This document shows positions 47,365 through 59,400 of a stretch of DNA of 64,000 nucleotides, piece by piece. The DNA is taken from positions 3,658,001 to 3,722,000 of the forward strand of contig JAKSXM010000107.1 in the NCBI GenBank assembly GCA_022575985.1, written 5' to 3'. Below the pieces are notes generated by a model that saw only the letters and a list, made by a program, of their open reading frames with translations, did no database searches and had not been told where the DNA came from. Position 1 is the stretch's first letter. Every line of letters starts with the position of its first letter. Made by a program: the position numbers and the translations under genes. The stretch is from Anagrus nilaparvatae. Its lineage: Eukaryota > Arthropoda > Insecta > Hymenoptera > Mymaridae.

Positions 47365-47522
47365 GCCAGGGATCAAAGTAGAGTTTTTTCAAAAATTTTC
47401 ATTTTTAACGCTGTGACGGAAAAAATAAAAAAAAGTCAAAAAAGTGCCCTGTTTTTTTTTTGTTATCGGTCCTAAAAATTTTCTGGGGCAGTTATAAAAA
47501 AAAACTATACGTCAATCCCTGG
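47365..47522. repeat. inverted repeat
   Basis: GCCAGGGATCAAAGTAGAG at 47365 pairs with ATCCCTGGC at 47514-47522 and neighbouring bases. From 47540 to 47916 the DNA is AT-rich and holds two copies of GAAAATATGAGTTGAAAATAACTTAAAACC-like sequence. Confidence 0.45.
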
Positions 47523-47916
47523 CAAATACTGTGAAAAGTGACTTGTGAAAAGGGCAAATTAATCGGTTGAGTAGTTTTTCCGTTATCGTGCACACCGATT
47601 TGAAAAAACACGTTTCGAGAAAAACGCGTTTAAAGTTTGAAAACAAGTTTTTCCATATATAAAATTAAATTTTTTTTTATTTTAATTTTTTTTCTGTTGG
47701 TACAACTTATTAGGAAGAGAATAAAATAAGAAAATTGAAAATCGGTTCAGTAGTTTTGGAGTTATGTCATTCAAAAGATTGAAAAACGCGTTTTCAAAAA
47801 ATGATCAAAAATTTAAAATTTCGAAAAAAACGAAAAAATGAGTTGAAAATAACTTAAAACCGTAAATATTATATTATTAACGAAAATATGAGTTGAAAAT
47901 AACTTAAAACCATAAC

Positions 47917-49806
47917 TTACCAATCTTCTGCAATTCCTGGACCATACAGCAATCCTTCAACTTCCTCAAATTCCATCTCTTGAGCAGCATTTTCTTCTCG
48001 TAATTTGGTTTTCCGCTTTTTAGCTAACTCACCACTTCTGCGATTGGCCCTTGTTATTCGACGATTATCACGTTGTCTTGCAAAATTTGCTGCGTGTTTC
48101 CTAATTTCAACACCTGTACCTTCAAATACTTTTAATACCGAAGAAAGTTCTTCATTAAAAATAATTGCTGCTAGCCATGCTGATGTTTCAACTACAACTT
48201 TGCCGCTAAAAACGTGCTTCGGAACAAATTGCCAGACAGTTGCATTGAAACTTTCATTATTATTTTGGGTATTTTTCCCAAGACATAGTTTCAAGAGTTT
48301 TTCATCACTTAAATCTTGGTAAATATCTTTCAGATATTTTTGAGCAGTTGGGTCCAAAGCAGGCTTATGAATGTATGGTATGTTTTCCTTTTGATTCTTG
48401 AGAAATTCGCACCATTCAATATCACAAAAATGATGTTGTGGATTTGCATCTGTTGAAACTTTATGGTAATATGAAGCCCATACTGCTTTCTTCATATCTT
48501 CTACAGAGTCTGGATGTCTTTGTATTGCCAGTGAATAATACGTTGAAAGTTCCCTCATCATTTTGAGCGTCAGTTTCGTAGTTTTTTCATCGGGAGTATC
48601 TTTTTCTTTTAATGTAGTTTTTGCTTTCTTTTTTTTTTGAACTGGAGTAGATTTTCCTTTTTTTTTAGCAGCAGCTTTAGGATTTACTTTTTTTTTTTTT
48701 AATTTTTTCCGATTTTTCTATTTTGGCCTTTGATAGTTCTTCTCTTTTTAATTTTTCCTCCATAGTAATATGTTTTTTTGCATCTGTCAGACGTCTGTAC
48801 ATTCTTTTTGCAACGTGCAAGATGCACTCCATTTTATTAATTACATTATCTACTCCATAGATGCTTGCTTCTAATAAATTTTTGAAACACTTCGAATCAC
48901 CATCGCCAATGTAGTTGATATACTTAGCTTGATGTAATTTCTCTGACCTTTGAAAAATTTCAATAACTCCAGTCACTTCCATTTTGCCGGCTCTACTATC
49001 ATGATTTTTTACACATTTTTCAGCATGCTCAGCTTCGTACCAAATATTGAATTCAACAGTAGTTCATTTTTTTTTTGTTCTGTACAAAGTTTGCAAAAAG
49101 AAGATTTGGTAATAAGATCTAGAACTTTTCCAGACTTATTTCTAATTAAAGTAATCACACCAAGCAGTGACGAAAATCCCCTCTTTGCCCATGATCCGTC
49201 ACCACTAACAGTAAATTCATTTTCAGGTAAACCTTTTTCTTTATTTAATTTTCTTTCTTCAGCTGCTGTCTTTTCAACTGTAACCTTAAATATCGCTTTT
49301 GCTGCTGTAGATATGCTTTGAACTGCTGTGTTGTAAGCTGTTTGCCCAAATCCTGAAGCTAAATCCATAAATGCACAGAACAATTGTATTCCAGAAAGTC
49401 CAACTCCTAATAATCGCATAACTAATACAATCCTTTTATTTATCTCATAAATATTTACAATTTTAGGACAGGAAGGTATTGAATAGTCAGAACACATACA
49501 CTTAACATGCAAATGAAACCCAAGACCAATTTCATTTGATTTTGAAAAACTTATGTCACCTTTGCATTCTTTGCATACCAAAATATCTGATAAGCTATTA
49601 AAAACTGATAAAAATGACGCAATGCAATAGCCAACAAGTGGATTTTCAGTGATATCGAAATTTTTAATCTTAGAAAGTTTTAGTGCTGAAGTCCTTTGAA
49701 ACACATTTTCTTTGTTTTTCCTGTTTTCATAAGGATTATTTCTTTTTTTAGGTCTAGATACACTTGCATAATTTTCGAGTCTCGGATGTTTTTTATTAGA
49801 AACCAT
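47917..49806 (-). pseudogene. Mutator-type transposase with two frameshifts
   Basis: Three open pieces in different frames make one protein of about 630 residues. Piece 1 starts at the ATG at 49806 and has Cys pairs (CKEC, CMCSD) and SGDGSW. Piece 2 (to 48677) has GKMEV, YIGDGDSKCF and CILHVAKRM. Piece 3 (47917 to about 48700) has CLGKNTQNNNESFN. These are the landmarks of the Mutator-like transposase family common in arthropods (DDE nuclease acting on the element's ends in the nucleus). The first frame change lies between 49009 and 49040. The second lies at a run of 12 T/A at 48689-48700, typical of slippage. A 49863 start would need TTG, so 49806 is preferred. The element's terminal repeats were not identified. 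Confidence 0.8.
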
Positions 49807-49863
49807 TTTTGCAATAAATAAACGTAACAAAACTTTTTTTTTATGGCTATGCACGTGGTTCAA

Positions 49864-50219
49864 AGTATACTAAAATGCTGTCTGATGCTTTATTTTCAAA
49901 ATTTTTAACACTAATACACAGTATATGTGTTTCTATGTATATATAATATGAATATAATATGAAAATATACAAAAAGAATTCAATTTTAGAGAGTAGGGAG
50001 AGTAACGGTATTCAAGCAGCTGCTGCGTTCAAATTTTAAAAAAATACGTCTCGCGGCGCGCGCTATTTTGCTTCATAGAATAAAAAATAAAGTGAATTTC
50101 AAAACAAAAATTTTTTTACATATTCTTAAAACATATATGAATACATTAAAAGAATAAAAAAAATTTCGTTTACGGAAAAAAAATTACCCAATGATCCCCC
50201 TTAAACCAACTCTTCAATA
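49864..50219. other. 5' flank of the Mutator-type transposase
   Basis: No gene. A GC-richer spot at 49990-50075 (AGCAGCTGCTGCG, GCGGCGCGCGC) may belong to the transposon's end. Confidence 0.35.
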
Positions 50220-51215
50220 CTCTTTCTTTCTCCGCTGATCATGGTCCAGTCTCAACAAAGATTTTAATTTCTTTAACCGGCTCAGTTCTATACTAATTTC
50301 TGGTGTTTAATCTTCGTCTGAGTCAAATACGAAATCAAACCTGCCCTTCTAAAACTGGGTTATTTACAACGTCCCTGTGAAAATCTTAAAAGGATCGTAA
50401 TTTAAGTCTTTGGCTACTTGTTTTTTCGTGTTGGCTTTCCCTATGCTCATTATATTTACGTATTCGACATAATTCTGCTCCTTTACAAAATTCGTAATTC
50501 CTTTACAATATTCGTAAATTTCTAAATCATCGATGCTGTCGATCTCTTAAGGCGGTAACCGTTTAAAAATTTCCCTTTCTTCGAAATCCAAGTATCGATT
50601 GATTTCAGAAGTTAACTCGTCACCAGAAGCTTTGTCTAAGTTCGTGATATATTCCGAAGTATCATTGGTGCCACTAACCTCACTTAGCTTTAAAAAAGAA
50701 ACCTTTATTGACTGGTAGACATCCCTTTTGTTCTTCTATTTGTTGATGGTCTTTTTTGAATGGTATCCTTTCCTCAACTATCAATAGTTCTTGTATCCTA
50801 TAAATCATTTCAAATTTTGCTTTGGCAAGAAAAGCTGACACTAAAGTTCCGTGGTAAGATATGAGCATAGAATCAGAGACGCCGTTGAACGTTAATTATC
50901 TATGGATCTACATGAAGACCTCCCCTATTGTAGATAGGGGGTGCTCAGTGATTCCCCTCAATACAACTTGTTTTTACCTATTTATTGATACTGTAAGAGG
51001 TACCACGGATTTTTTAATTAGGTTTCTTTTTGCACCTAAGTCTAACATCAACTTGACGGTCAAATTGGAGTTTATATTGGTTACTTCCATGTAAGGTACC
51101 GTGTCAAAAGGTTGCCTTAATTCCAACTTTAGCGCCCGAACTTCATTGGAGATTTCGACTAGGCAATTGAGCGGATTTGAGCAGCTGTAGAACCCTGATC
51201 GCTGGCTGAGGTTCT
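50220..51215 (-). pseudogene. gypsy-like retrotransposon fragment with aspartic protease
   Basis: The minus-strand frame ending at 50974 contains KLMLDLGAKRNLIKKS, a retropepsin active-site loop in which the usual DTGA reads DLGA. It is followed, across stops, by GITEHPLSTIG, the next conserved block of gypsy-group proteases. Downstream, 50300-50640 is still protein-like (LDKASGDELTSEINRYLDF) with stops. Upstream sequence (FMKQAENLSQRSG) is gag-like. The changed active site and stop codons show that it is dead. Its junction with the plus-strand relic at 51220 is not resolved. Confidence 0.6.
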
Positions 51216-51219
51216 CTGC

Positions 51220-51981
51220 TTGTTTCATGAAATCAAACAGGAAAACATTGAGAAAGTATTGGTTTACACTTTTCATAAATTATTTGTAAAATATATAAAA
51301 AATAAATTTCCACGGGTAAAAATAATCAAAGAATTTAAAGATGGAGCTCCTCAGCATTTCAAAAATTATAAGAGCGTCTTAAATCTTTATTATCATGAAC
51401 AAGATTTTGGAGTTAAGAACGAATTTCACTATTTTCCAACAGCTCACGGGAAAGGTCCTTGCGATGGATTAGGGGGTACCATAAAAAGAGCAGCGGCCAG
51501 AGCGAGTTTGTAATTGTCAGTAGACAAGCAAATATTAACAAGCGAAGATCTTTTTAAATGGCTTAAGTACGAACATTATTTTCCAAATGTTCATTTTGAG
51601 TACTCACCTGCTTCTGATTACTTAGAGTCTGAAAAATTTTTAACAGAAAGATACCAAAATAAAAGCAGAGTTTCAAAAATTCAACAACAACATTGTCTTA
51701 TTCCCAAAGAAAATGGGGTTGTTGAATCTAAATCATTCTCTGCTGCAATAGAAAAAACTGAAAAAATTATAATCGATGAGATTGCTGAAGCAATTCGCAA
51801 AACTGCTGGCAAAAAACAAAACCAAAATAAGAAGAACCCAAAAACTCAAAGCAAAAAAAATAAGCCGCCCAATAATGAAAATAAAAATAAAAATAAAAAT
51901 AAAAAAAAAGCCAATAGTAAGACAAGCCAAAAAAAGAAAAACAACAAAAAACCGACTAAAAAATCAAAGAAAAAAACTTAA
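51220..51981 (+). pseudogene. transposase-like relic of an unnamed arthropod/cnidarian family, Lys/Asn-rich tail
   Basis: One frame runs from 51220 to a stop at 51981, broken by a TAA at 51511-51513. Key blocks are FKDGAPQHFKNYKS, HYFPTAHGKGPCDGLGGTIK and AARASL, which I recognise from a widespread family of uncharacterised, repeat-associated proteins in arthropods and Hydra. After the TAA the frame continues (ILTSEDLFKW, CLIPKENG) and ends in a K/N/Q-rich stretch of about 60 residues. The N-terminal half of the family is missing; the gypsy-like fragment lies where it should be. The TAA replaces a codon just after RASL. The low-complexity tail probably has no function of its own. Confidence 0.55.
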
Positions 51982-53397
51982 CTTTAAAACTAACTATTAT
52001 ATTAACTATTATATATAGTATGCACTATTTTTTATTTTTTTTTACCTTTGAGGTGTAATGTACTATTATATTTATTCAATGTAAATTATAAATTTAATTT
52101 TTAATAAGTTTTTTAATTTTAAGTACATAATATTTATTGTTACATTAGAATAAATAAAAACAGAAATTTTAATTTACTTTTTAGCTACAACTAATAAAAA
52201 TATTGTAAATTATTGTAAAATAAATAATTGATAATTTCGTTTTTTTAAATTTACATTATTGTAAATATTTATAGTGTATAAGCGCTGACATAAATTAATA
52301 AATTAAGCTCTTTTTAAACTAACTTCCGTCAAACTTTACTATTATCTATATTACATTTCTGCATCGAGCATAAGAAATTGTATCTAGTAAACGACGTCTT
52401 TTAATATTATTTGTGCTGGTATTTTCTTCAGCTGACATATTTTCAAATATAACACATAAAAATATAAACAGATTTATAAAAAATTACTTTTTTTTAATTA
52501 ATTGGTTATTAGATATAGAAAAAAGTGTATGTCTAATTGTGACTCAAAGAAAATCTAACACTTCCGTTTTCTGCTAGATTTGAAAAAGCGACTTAAGTTC
52601 CATACGTTCCATATTCCAGTATTCTTAACATTTTTTATTTAAAAAAATATACAACTAAAACTAATTTACAAAACTATTATGATTACTTTTCAAAATATTC
52701 TCTAAACGTAATTTGAATAAAACATAAAATTAATAAAGATTTATTGATAAAGATTACTAATTTTTTAATTTATCAATCAATTACTCAGATAATTTAAACA
52801 ATTAAAAAGAAAACTTTCTCTAAAAGGATTCTTCTTTATCAACTCAGGATAAAAAATTACAGCTATAAGATTTTTATAAAGTATATTATTTTATTTAATT
52901 ATTTTATTTTTTATTTTAAAATTCATAAAATTTTATAAAAATAATCTATAAAGCAATATTTTTTAACTTAAATCTATGCCTAAAAACATATGAGAGAATA
53001 AAATTTACTAGCCTGCAGCAGTGATAAATACTAGTGCCAGTACGCTTGCGTTTCAGCCTTAAAGTCGGTATGCTAGTTCTTGCAGACGTTATTTTAAGAT
53101 CAACATGTGGCTTATTTATTTGTGATTTTTATACAACATAATTAAATATTTTATTGAATATTGTTCTTAAATATTTTTTTAATATTAGTTTAAAATAATG
53201 AAGAAAGTGTCAGATATGTGTAACAGTGTTTTATTACTTTTTTTAAAATTCATGTGGAGTTTGATACTTTGTGTTTTATTTTTCAGGTTTTGTGGTACAG
53301 GATAGTAAACAAAAATATTTATATATATTTATTTAGGTATGAAAAAAATATAAAATTATATTTTCTAAGTGTATTAATTTTAATTTAATGTTTTCAG
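51982..53397. other. AT-rich, mostly gene-free interval
   Basis: No supported gene. A GC-richer spot at 53008-53100 could be the start region of the transcript suggested by the exon-like blocks downstream. Confidence 0.4.
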
Positions 53398-54175
53398 ACT
53401 GTCTACAAGAACTGGGTTGGATCGATGCGCTTACAGATGCTAGACTTGGGTCCAATATTGATGTGTATTAGTTCAAATTATATTTGGTAAGTTACTTCAA
53501 GTAGTTTTTAGTCTATTTTAATATTTTATATTAATTTGAAGACTAATTTGTACACTTGATTCTTTTTTTTACAGATTTTTTTAATTTTTGGATGGTGACG
53601 CGAGGTTGATCCTAGGTGATTCAGCTCCAGGAAAAGTATCCAGACCTTCTTTTATGCTGAAATATGTTCATGTGGTCCAGGAGATGAAGATTTACAAGTA
53701 GAAATATGTTGGTAAGGTCTAGTTTCATTTTTTTTAAATTTTCCTCCAAAATTTTTACATTTTTGCTGATTTTTAGGTAAACGGAAGAACCAAAATTTAA
53801 GATTGTGGACCGATTATTGCCTATCACATATCAGGATTTTCAGGATATTAATGAGACCCTTTGAAGTTAATTTTAAGAAAAAAAAAGTTGAAAAAAATCA
53901 TGGCGAAACAAATTTTCTGGATGTTTGAAAGCTACCGTCGAGGAGGAAAAAAAGTGAAAAGAGTCAAAATGGAATTTTTTTTTTTTGGTAGTTCAGGTAA
54001 AAATAAAACTTTTTCCCAATCATATGTATATATAAAATGTTAAATGTTTCAGAGTTATTTTTGGTTGAACTGGGCAGCTGAAATCAAAAAAATGAAAAAA
54101 TCCAACTTTGGAGCAGCCGTGTATCAAAATAATGCATCAGGAAGTCTAAAATAGGAGCAGTTTCACAAATCTTAG
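53398..54175 (+). ncRNA. candidate spliced non-coding transcript, four exon-like blocks
   Basis: Blocks 53398-53486, 53575-53711, 53777-53996 and 54053-54175 are each preceded by a pyrimidine tract plus AG (TTTTCAG, TTTTTTACAG, GATTTTTAG, TGTTTCAG) and followed by GTAAGT, GTAAGG, GTAAAA and GTAAAA. The blocks are richer in GC than the intervening 52-88 bp. Joining blocks 1 and 2 gives a stop at once, so a protein product is unlikely. It could be a long non-coding RNA or a dead gene. Confidence 0.35.
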
Positions 54176-54539
54176 GTAAAAAGTGACACAATAAAAATTT
54201 TTTTTTCATTTTTTATTTTTCGGCTGGTCGTTCTTCCCTGGACGTGCCCATATATATGTGTGTGCGCGATAAAGCATGTGTATTACTTAAAAATACATTT
54301 ATTTTAAATATAATATGAATAAAAAACAGAAATAATTAATTACAAAACATTTTTAAGTCAAAAAAATATTAAATAATGAATTTTGCATATTTCAAAATCT
54401 CGCATAAAATGCATTTTTTGTGAACAGGCTAATTAAAAACAAAAAATTTAAAAAATCCGCAGCAAGGTACGAAAGTAGACATATTTTGAAGTCGTTTAAA
54501 ACCGGTTTCAAGTAGATAGCTCAAAAACTCAGTCCAAGA

Positions 54540-56345
54540 GCGATTTTTGTCCATTTTGCCACACTGTGCGTCGTCAAAGCTGACGCCGAATATGGTATCA
54601 ACCCATCTTCGGGTCAAAAGGACTATCTTCGTTTTCGGGACTGCCAGTCTGAGTCCGTGATCCGACATCCAGCTATTGATGAGGCGTATGGCCTCATCCA
54701 GGGTATTCTGCTGGTCCTTTGTCCCTCGAGCTGTTATGCTTAGAGCGACATCATCCGCGTATCCGATCATGGAGCATTCATCCGGAAGTTCAATCTTCAG
54801 CAAGCCGCGGTAAAAGGCATTCCACAGATCAGGGCCCAGAACTGAATCCTGCGCTATGCCTGCGCTTAATACTTTACCTCTTGTGCCATCGAGCGTGTCC
54901 CAGCGCAGGTATCGGTCCCGGAGGTAATCTCTGAGTATATTTCCCAGATAATCGTGCAGCATATCGTCCCACTTATTCGAGTTGAATGCGTTTTTCACAT
55001 CCAACGTTACAAGCAGGACGTCCGGTTTAATATCCGGCCGTACTCTTCTGGCCTTCATATCCACCTTCACGACCTGCTCGATTGCATCGATCGTGGAACG
55101 CCCTTCACGAAAATCGTGTTGGCCGTCATTAAAGTCACCCGATTCTTTAATTGCCTGCCGCAATCTTCCTCTGACCATGCTCTCCATCACCTAGCCAATG
55201 GTATTTAACATGCACAATGGTCTGTAAGATGATAGAGATCCTGGTTAACCCTGTCCTTTACTTATCAGAGCCAGGCGGGCCACTTACCAGTCTCTTGGCA
55301 TGCCTAGGAGGAGACCAGGGATTACCTTTGCAGCCGCCTTAAGGGCTTCCGCAGGTATTCCGTCTGGTCCTGGCTCTTTTCCATTTTTCATTGACCTAAT
55401 TGCCTGAAGCATCTCCGCCTCGCTAAATAGTGGAACTTGCTCCCTCGGGACATCAAAAGCCGGGTGTTGTTCGTTTAAATGATCCGGAAAGAGAGCATCG
55501 ACTATTCTTTTGATTGCTGCTTCATCCATCGTGTTGTTACACCCGGACTTAAGTTTGCGCATAACAACCTTATTATATCCCAGGCCCCACGGGTCGCTGA
55601 TATCATCTCTTAGCGATCGAAGACAGCGCGCCATGCTGAGGCGGATGGCTTTCGTCATCCTAGGCTTGGCTTCCTTGTACTCTTCAGAGCTTGTAGCCAG
55701 CTTTGAACGGCCATGCGCTCTCTGCTGTCTTCTGCGTGCCCCGTGACGGACCCGCCTAAGCTCCACAATTTCCTCATTCCACCAGTACACGCTTCGTTTA
55801 CCTTTCCAGGGCCGTTTACGCGGCATAGAGACATCGCAAGCTCCCCTCAGAAGATCAGTTACCCTCTTGACAAGAGTCTTTGCCTCTCCCGGGGTGGTCA
55901 GTCCTTCATGCTAGGCTAGGATAGACGAGGATTCTTCACGAAGATATTCCACAAATCTATCCTCGGACACATTACAGCCTAGTGGGCGCTTTTTTTACGG
56001 GGGCCGATTAACGACCCTATCACGAACTTAAAAAGTGATGTAATTATGGTCGCTGCCATTGGCTCCTTCCTTCACCCTCCAACCGCCCACTCTTACTGCC
56101 AACCCGGCTGAGGCAAAACTGACGTCAGGGATCGATTCACGAAAGCCTGGCCTTACGTAGGTTGGATTGTTCCCAGAGTTCATGACCACTAGATTAGCTC
56201 CAGCGGACATCTCTAGGATTAAGGTTCCCCTACGGTTCGTGGTTGGCATTCCTCATTCCACGGCCCTGGCATTTAAGTCTCCGGCATATATGATATTGCC
56301 AGAGACTTCCCTTATTGTTCCTCCAATGAGGCCAGCTTTGCGGTG
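54540..56345 (-). pseudogene. truncated R1-like LINE: endonuclease, linker and reverse transcriptase
   Basis: Reading right to left: an endonuclease piece (about 56330-56028) with AGDLNARA, then a TGA where W is expected, and the end motif SDHNYITF. Next a linker frame (55826-55284) with YWWNEEI and the start of RT, NGKEPGPDGIPAE. Then the RT core (55190 to about 54545) with FREGRSTIDAI, TLDVKNAFNS and the catalytic GYADDVA. Stops and a frame change near 55200-55280 separate the pieces. These motifs define the APE-endonuclease R1/TRAS-type LINEs. The 3' part of RT, the CCHC end, the 3' UTR and poly(A) are missing, and the break lies near 54540. Composition is much richer in GC than its surroundings. 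Confidence 0.8.
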
Positions 56346-56354
56346 AAGATACCA

Positions 56355-56500
56355 GTTTAATATAAGGGGGGGGGGGCATATTTGTGCTATATTCCCTTAT
56401 ACGGACCCCCTCTGAAACTTGTCGATACCCGTTGAATATAAGGGGAATATATTTGCGCTATATTCCCTTATACGGACCCCTTCTGAAACTTGTCGAGAAA
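56355..56500. repeat. tandem duplication of about 75 bp in the leader of an LTR element
   Basis: GCTATATTCCCTTATACGGA and TCTGAAACTTGTCGA occur twice (about 56379 and 56457). The first copy contains a run of ten or more G at 56368-56377. Confidence 0.65.
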
Positions 56501-56640
56501 CACGGAGTCTTAAATTATTTTAGTGAATCAATTGACCCTTTTCTTGACAAGTTTTAAACTCTAAAAATTTATTTATATAAACTGGAAGAGGAAAATTTCC
56601 TCATTAAAATTATAATTCAATTTAATAATTGCTAATACCA

Positions 56641-57201
56641 GGCCCCACGTTGGGCGCCAAAATATGTAACTGATTTCTAACTATAACGAGAGAATAATAG
56701 CTAACAAATACTAACTTTAATTTTCCTGTAATTAGGGAAAAGGAGAAATTTAAATAAATTAATTCGATTTTAGAAATTTTTATTTTTAATTTAATAAAGT
56801 TGATTCTTGAGCACCACGATTTTAAAGCGCAGAGCAAAGTATTTAAAATAATTATAATACTTATAATTAAATTATATTATGAACCAACAAATATTTATTA
56901 AGTTAGAATGACATTGAATTACATATGTTGATACTATTTCTTTAAGTGCTACTAAACAACAGACTGGTATATAAAATTATTCTCCTTATATATTCTAATC
57001 ATCAGATTGACTACTTGAGAATTATTAATTTTCCCACGTGATCATTATGCGTTTTTAAAATCACATGTATGCCATAAAATTATTACTTTATAAAAAAAAC
57101 CCAAATGATTAAAATAACAGATATTAATAAAATATAATCAATAAAATAATAAAATCAACTAGAATAAAATATTATCCAAATAGTTCTAGCTGAACACAAC
57201 A
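56641..57201 (-). mobile_element. LTR with primer-binding site (gypsy-like), minus strand
   Basis: On the minus strand a sequence beginning TGTTGTGTTCAGC (57201) and ending CAGTTACA (56665) is followed 5 bp later by TGGCGCCCAACGTGGGGCC (56659-56641), a typical tRNA primer-binding site. This places a 537 bp 5' LTR here. TATA-like TATATAAGGAG lies near 56990. Downstream (56640-56350) is leader sequence, and then the R1-like fragment. No gag or pol of this element is seen. The LTR outer edge rests on the TG...CA rule alone, as no target duplication was found. Confidence 0.6.
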
Positions 57202-57219
57202 TCTCTTGGTAATCTTGTC

Positions 57220-57410
57220 ATCTGTTATGTCCTTTATAACGTACCGCATTACATCACGTTTTTCCATGTCTGCTTGAAGCCCTAACGCCTATCTCCTGAA
57301 AGTAGTTAATTGGGCTTTCATCCTTTTTACGCATTAGAGATGCTATTTTCTCATAAATTTGAGCTGGCAACGTTCTTGCTCTAAATTCTACAGGTACTTC
57401 TAAGCATTAA
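57220..57410 (-). pseudogene. unassigned protein-like segment
   Basis: On the minus strand a segment after an acceptor-like TTAATGCTTAG reads VPVEFRARTLPAQIYEKIA and LMRKKDESPINYFQEIG before frames close. It resembles neither the neighbouring cytospin-like exon nor a clear retroviral domain; a gag fragment is possible. Confidence 0.25.
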
Positions 57411-57464
57411 TAAAAATTAAAAAATAAGACAAATTTTTATTAAACGAATTTATAATTATAACCT

Positions 57465-57991
57465 TTTAATTCTTGAATTTGTTCATCTCGTAAAAGCAAT
57501 TCTTATTCTTGTTAAGTATCAACTTTTGTTTGAAAATCTTCAAGTATTTCAGTCTGTCTACAAAGAGATTCCAAAAGTACTCCTTTTTCTTCAGCAAGTC
57601 TGTCATTGTCAGGTTGTAGTTCATTTAACTGAGCCTGTAAATTACTAAGTTCTTGTATCGTTGCCTGAAGTTCTTCATTTGTTGAATAATGAGTTTCTTC
57701 CATTTGTAATATTCTGTCTTGCAAATAAGCAACTGATACTTCTGAGCCTGAGGAGCGCTTATCCCAATCAGGAGTAGTGCTTGCTGCATTTTCTTGATTC
57801 ATATGACCCTCTTGTAGAACTTGAATTGAGGCTGGAGCCGAATTATGCAGTCTTATTGCATCCAACAACTGTTGTTTTTCTGTATCCGATAGAGGTGAAT
57901 GAACAACATCTCTTAACCTATTTTTTAACAGTTCATTTTCTTTGGCTAAACGATCCGATTCAAGATTATGTTCTTGCCTTTGTAGCAGCAA
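57465..57991 (-). pseudogene. decayed exon of a cytospin-like (SPECC1L family) coiled-coil protein
   Basis: The minus-strand frame 57991-57512 (159 residues, no ATG at its start) is heptad-rich and carries SPLSDTEKQQLLDAIRLHNSAPAS-type sequence, then TNEELQATIQEL and EEKGVLLESLCRQTE, which I recognise from cytospin-A, a cytoskeleton cross-linking protein. The frame ends in a TAA just before more protein-like sequence (LLLRDEQIQELK) up to a GT at about 57465, so it is broken near its 3' end. No other exon, such as the calponin-homology domain, is seen nearby. It may be a captured or isolated exon. Family name from memory of conserved blocks. Confidence 0.6.
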
Positions 57992-58019
57992 TACCAGAAT
58001 AAAAATACAATCCTATAAA

Positions 58020-58624
58020 AAATAAATTTTTACACAAAGTAATTTTTCTTGATCTTTAAATAAGTAAAAATGCTATACTTATCTGATACAAAATAAAGTA
58101 TTAAAAACATGCGATCATCATTAACAACTTTTATACCATTATAAATTAAATCTGTAAGAACGTTTATTATACACGAAATTTAATTTCAACAAGTTTTTGG
58201 GTATTTAAATGTTTTCAAAAATTAAATAGACTTAAATAGTAAAATATTTATTAATAATTTTTCAATATTAAATAAATAAGGTTTATTTTCTTTTTGTCAG
58301 CTGGCCAAACTGTCTCGGCGCATGCGTCATTACCGTGGTTTTTATTTTTTGTATGGGATTCTTATGAAAATAATTATTTTATTAATTAATTGATTAAATA
58401 ATTATTTTTATTATAAACCGCTTTTGGGGGATGAACGCGCAAACGACGCGCAATCGATTGCTATAATTTTTTTTTATTCTTTATATTTAATAAAATTGAA
58501 AATAAATTATTAAATTTTTTGGGGATGAGAACTATCCCCCTTAGGTTTTTTTTAATTTCCTAATTAAACAAGTATACATACAACGTTTTTAAAATTTATT
58601 TTACAATTTTTTTTGCCGACGATT
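58020..58624. other. AT-rich interval
   Basis: No gene. A GC-richer spot at 58297-58345 and another at 58420-58460 have no recognised function. Confidence 0.4.
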
Positions 58625-59400
58625 GAATATTCCTAAAGAATGGTTCAAATCGCACGCAAAATACCTTCCAAGAAGAAGCCGTGGAATGTAAACTGCGATT
58701 TAGGGAATTCTTTATATTATTACTAAGGGTAACATACTAGTTAGTTTTCTACATCAGTGGTAAGAAAAGAAGTCGTTGCCGAACAGCTAACGATCTTTGG
58801 CGATAAAAATATGCCCACAATCGCATTTTAAAACCATCCTAATAAGTACAGAATTGTAGGAAGCATTGAAAATGCCTTTTTTGAAATTGCTTCAATGTAT
58901 TCAGGAGACTGATTTACACTATGTTTTATATGATAAAATTACACGTAAAACATATAATCTGGATTCGGACCCAGATCTCCATCAATTTTTAATAAAGGAT
59001 TTGTCTACATAATAAAATATTTTTCTCGTCACCCGTGAGATATTTACCACTGACGGAGAAAACTATCATACGACCCTTAGTAAAACACATATTTCCCGGG
59101 TGGCCTTAATGGGATTTCGTTTGTACACTCTCTTGTTTCTTTCTTAGATTTTTTGACAATGGAATTTTACCCCTTCTGCTTTTCACAAACAAAACCAAAA
59201 AAAATAAAATTTTCTGAATTGCGGCCCAAAAGTACGTATTTCCCGGACGCTGCGAGTCCAACGAAAAATCTTATATCACAGAAAAATTTTATACGACCCT
59301 CAGTAATCATAAACAAAGAATGACCCTAATCGCAGTTTACCATCATCGGTTTCTCCTCGAAAGGTAATTTACATCCGTTTGGGCCATTCTTTATTTTTCT
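58625..59400. mobile_element. fold-back element of about 775 bp
   Basis: AAACTGCGATTTAGGGAATTC (58689-58709) pairs with the inverse near 59308-59330, and AAGAATGGTTCAAATC near 58636 with the inverse near 59375-59390. Arms are diverged; there is no coding frame. Confidence 0.55.

Noticed and set aside
48005..48322. 105-residue frame, plus strand
   Set aside because: Shadow of the Mutator-type transposase on the opposite strand.
54719..55208. Plus-strand frames of 70-84 residues
   Set aside because: Shadows of the LINE reverse transcriptase encoded on the minus strand.
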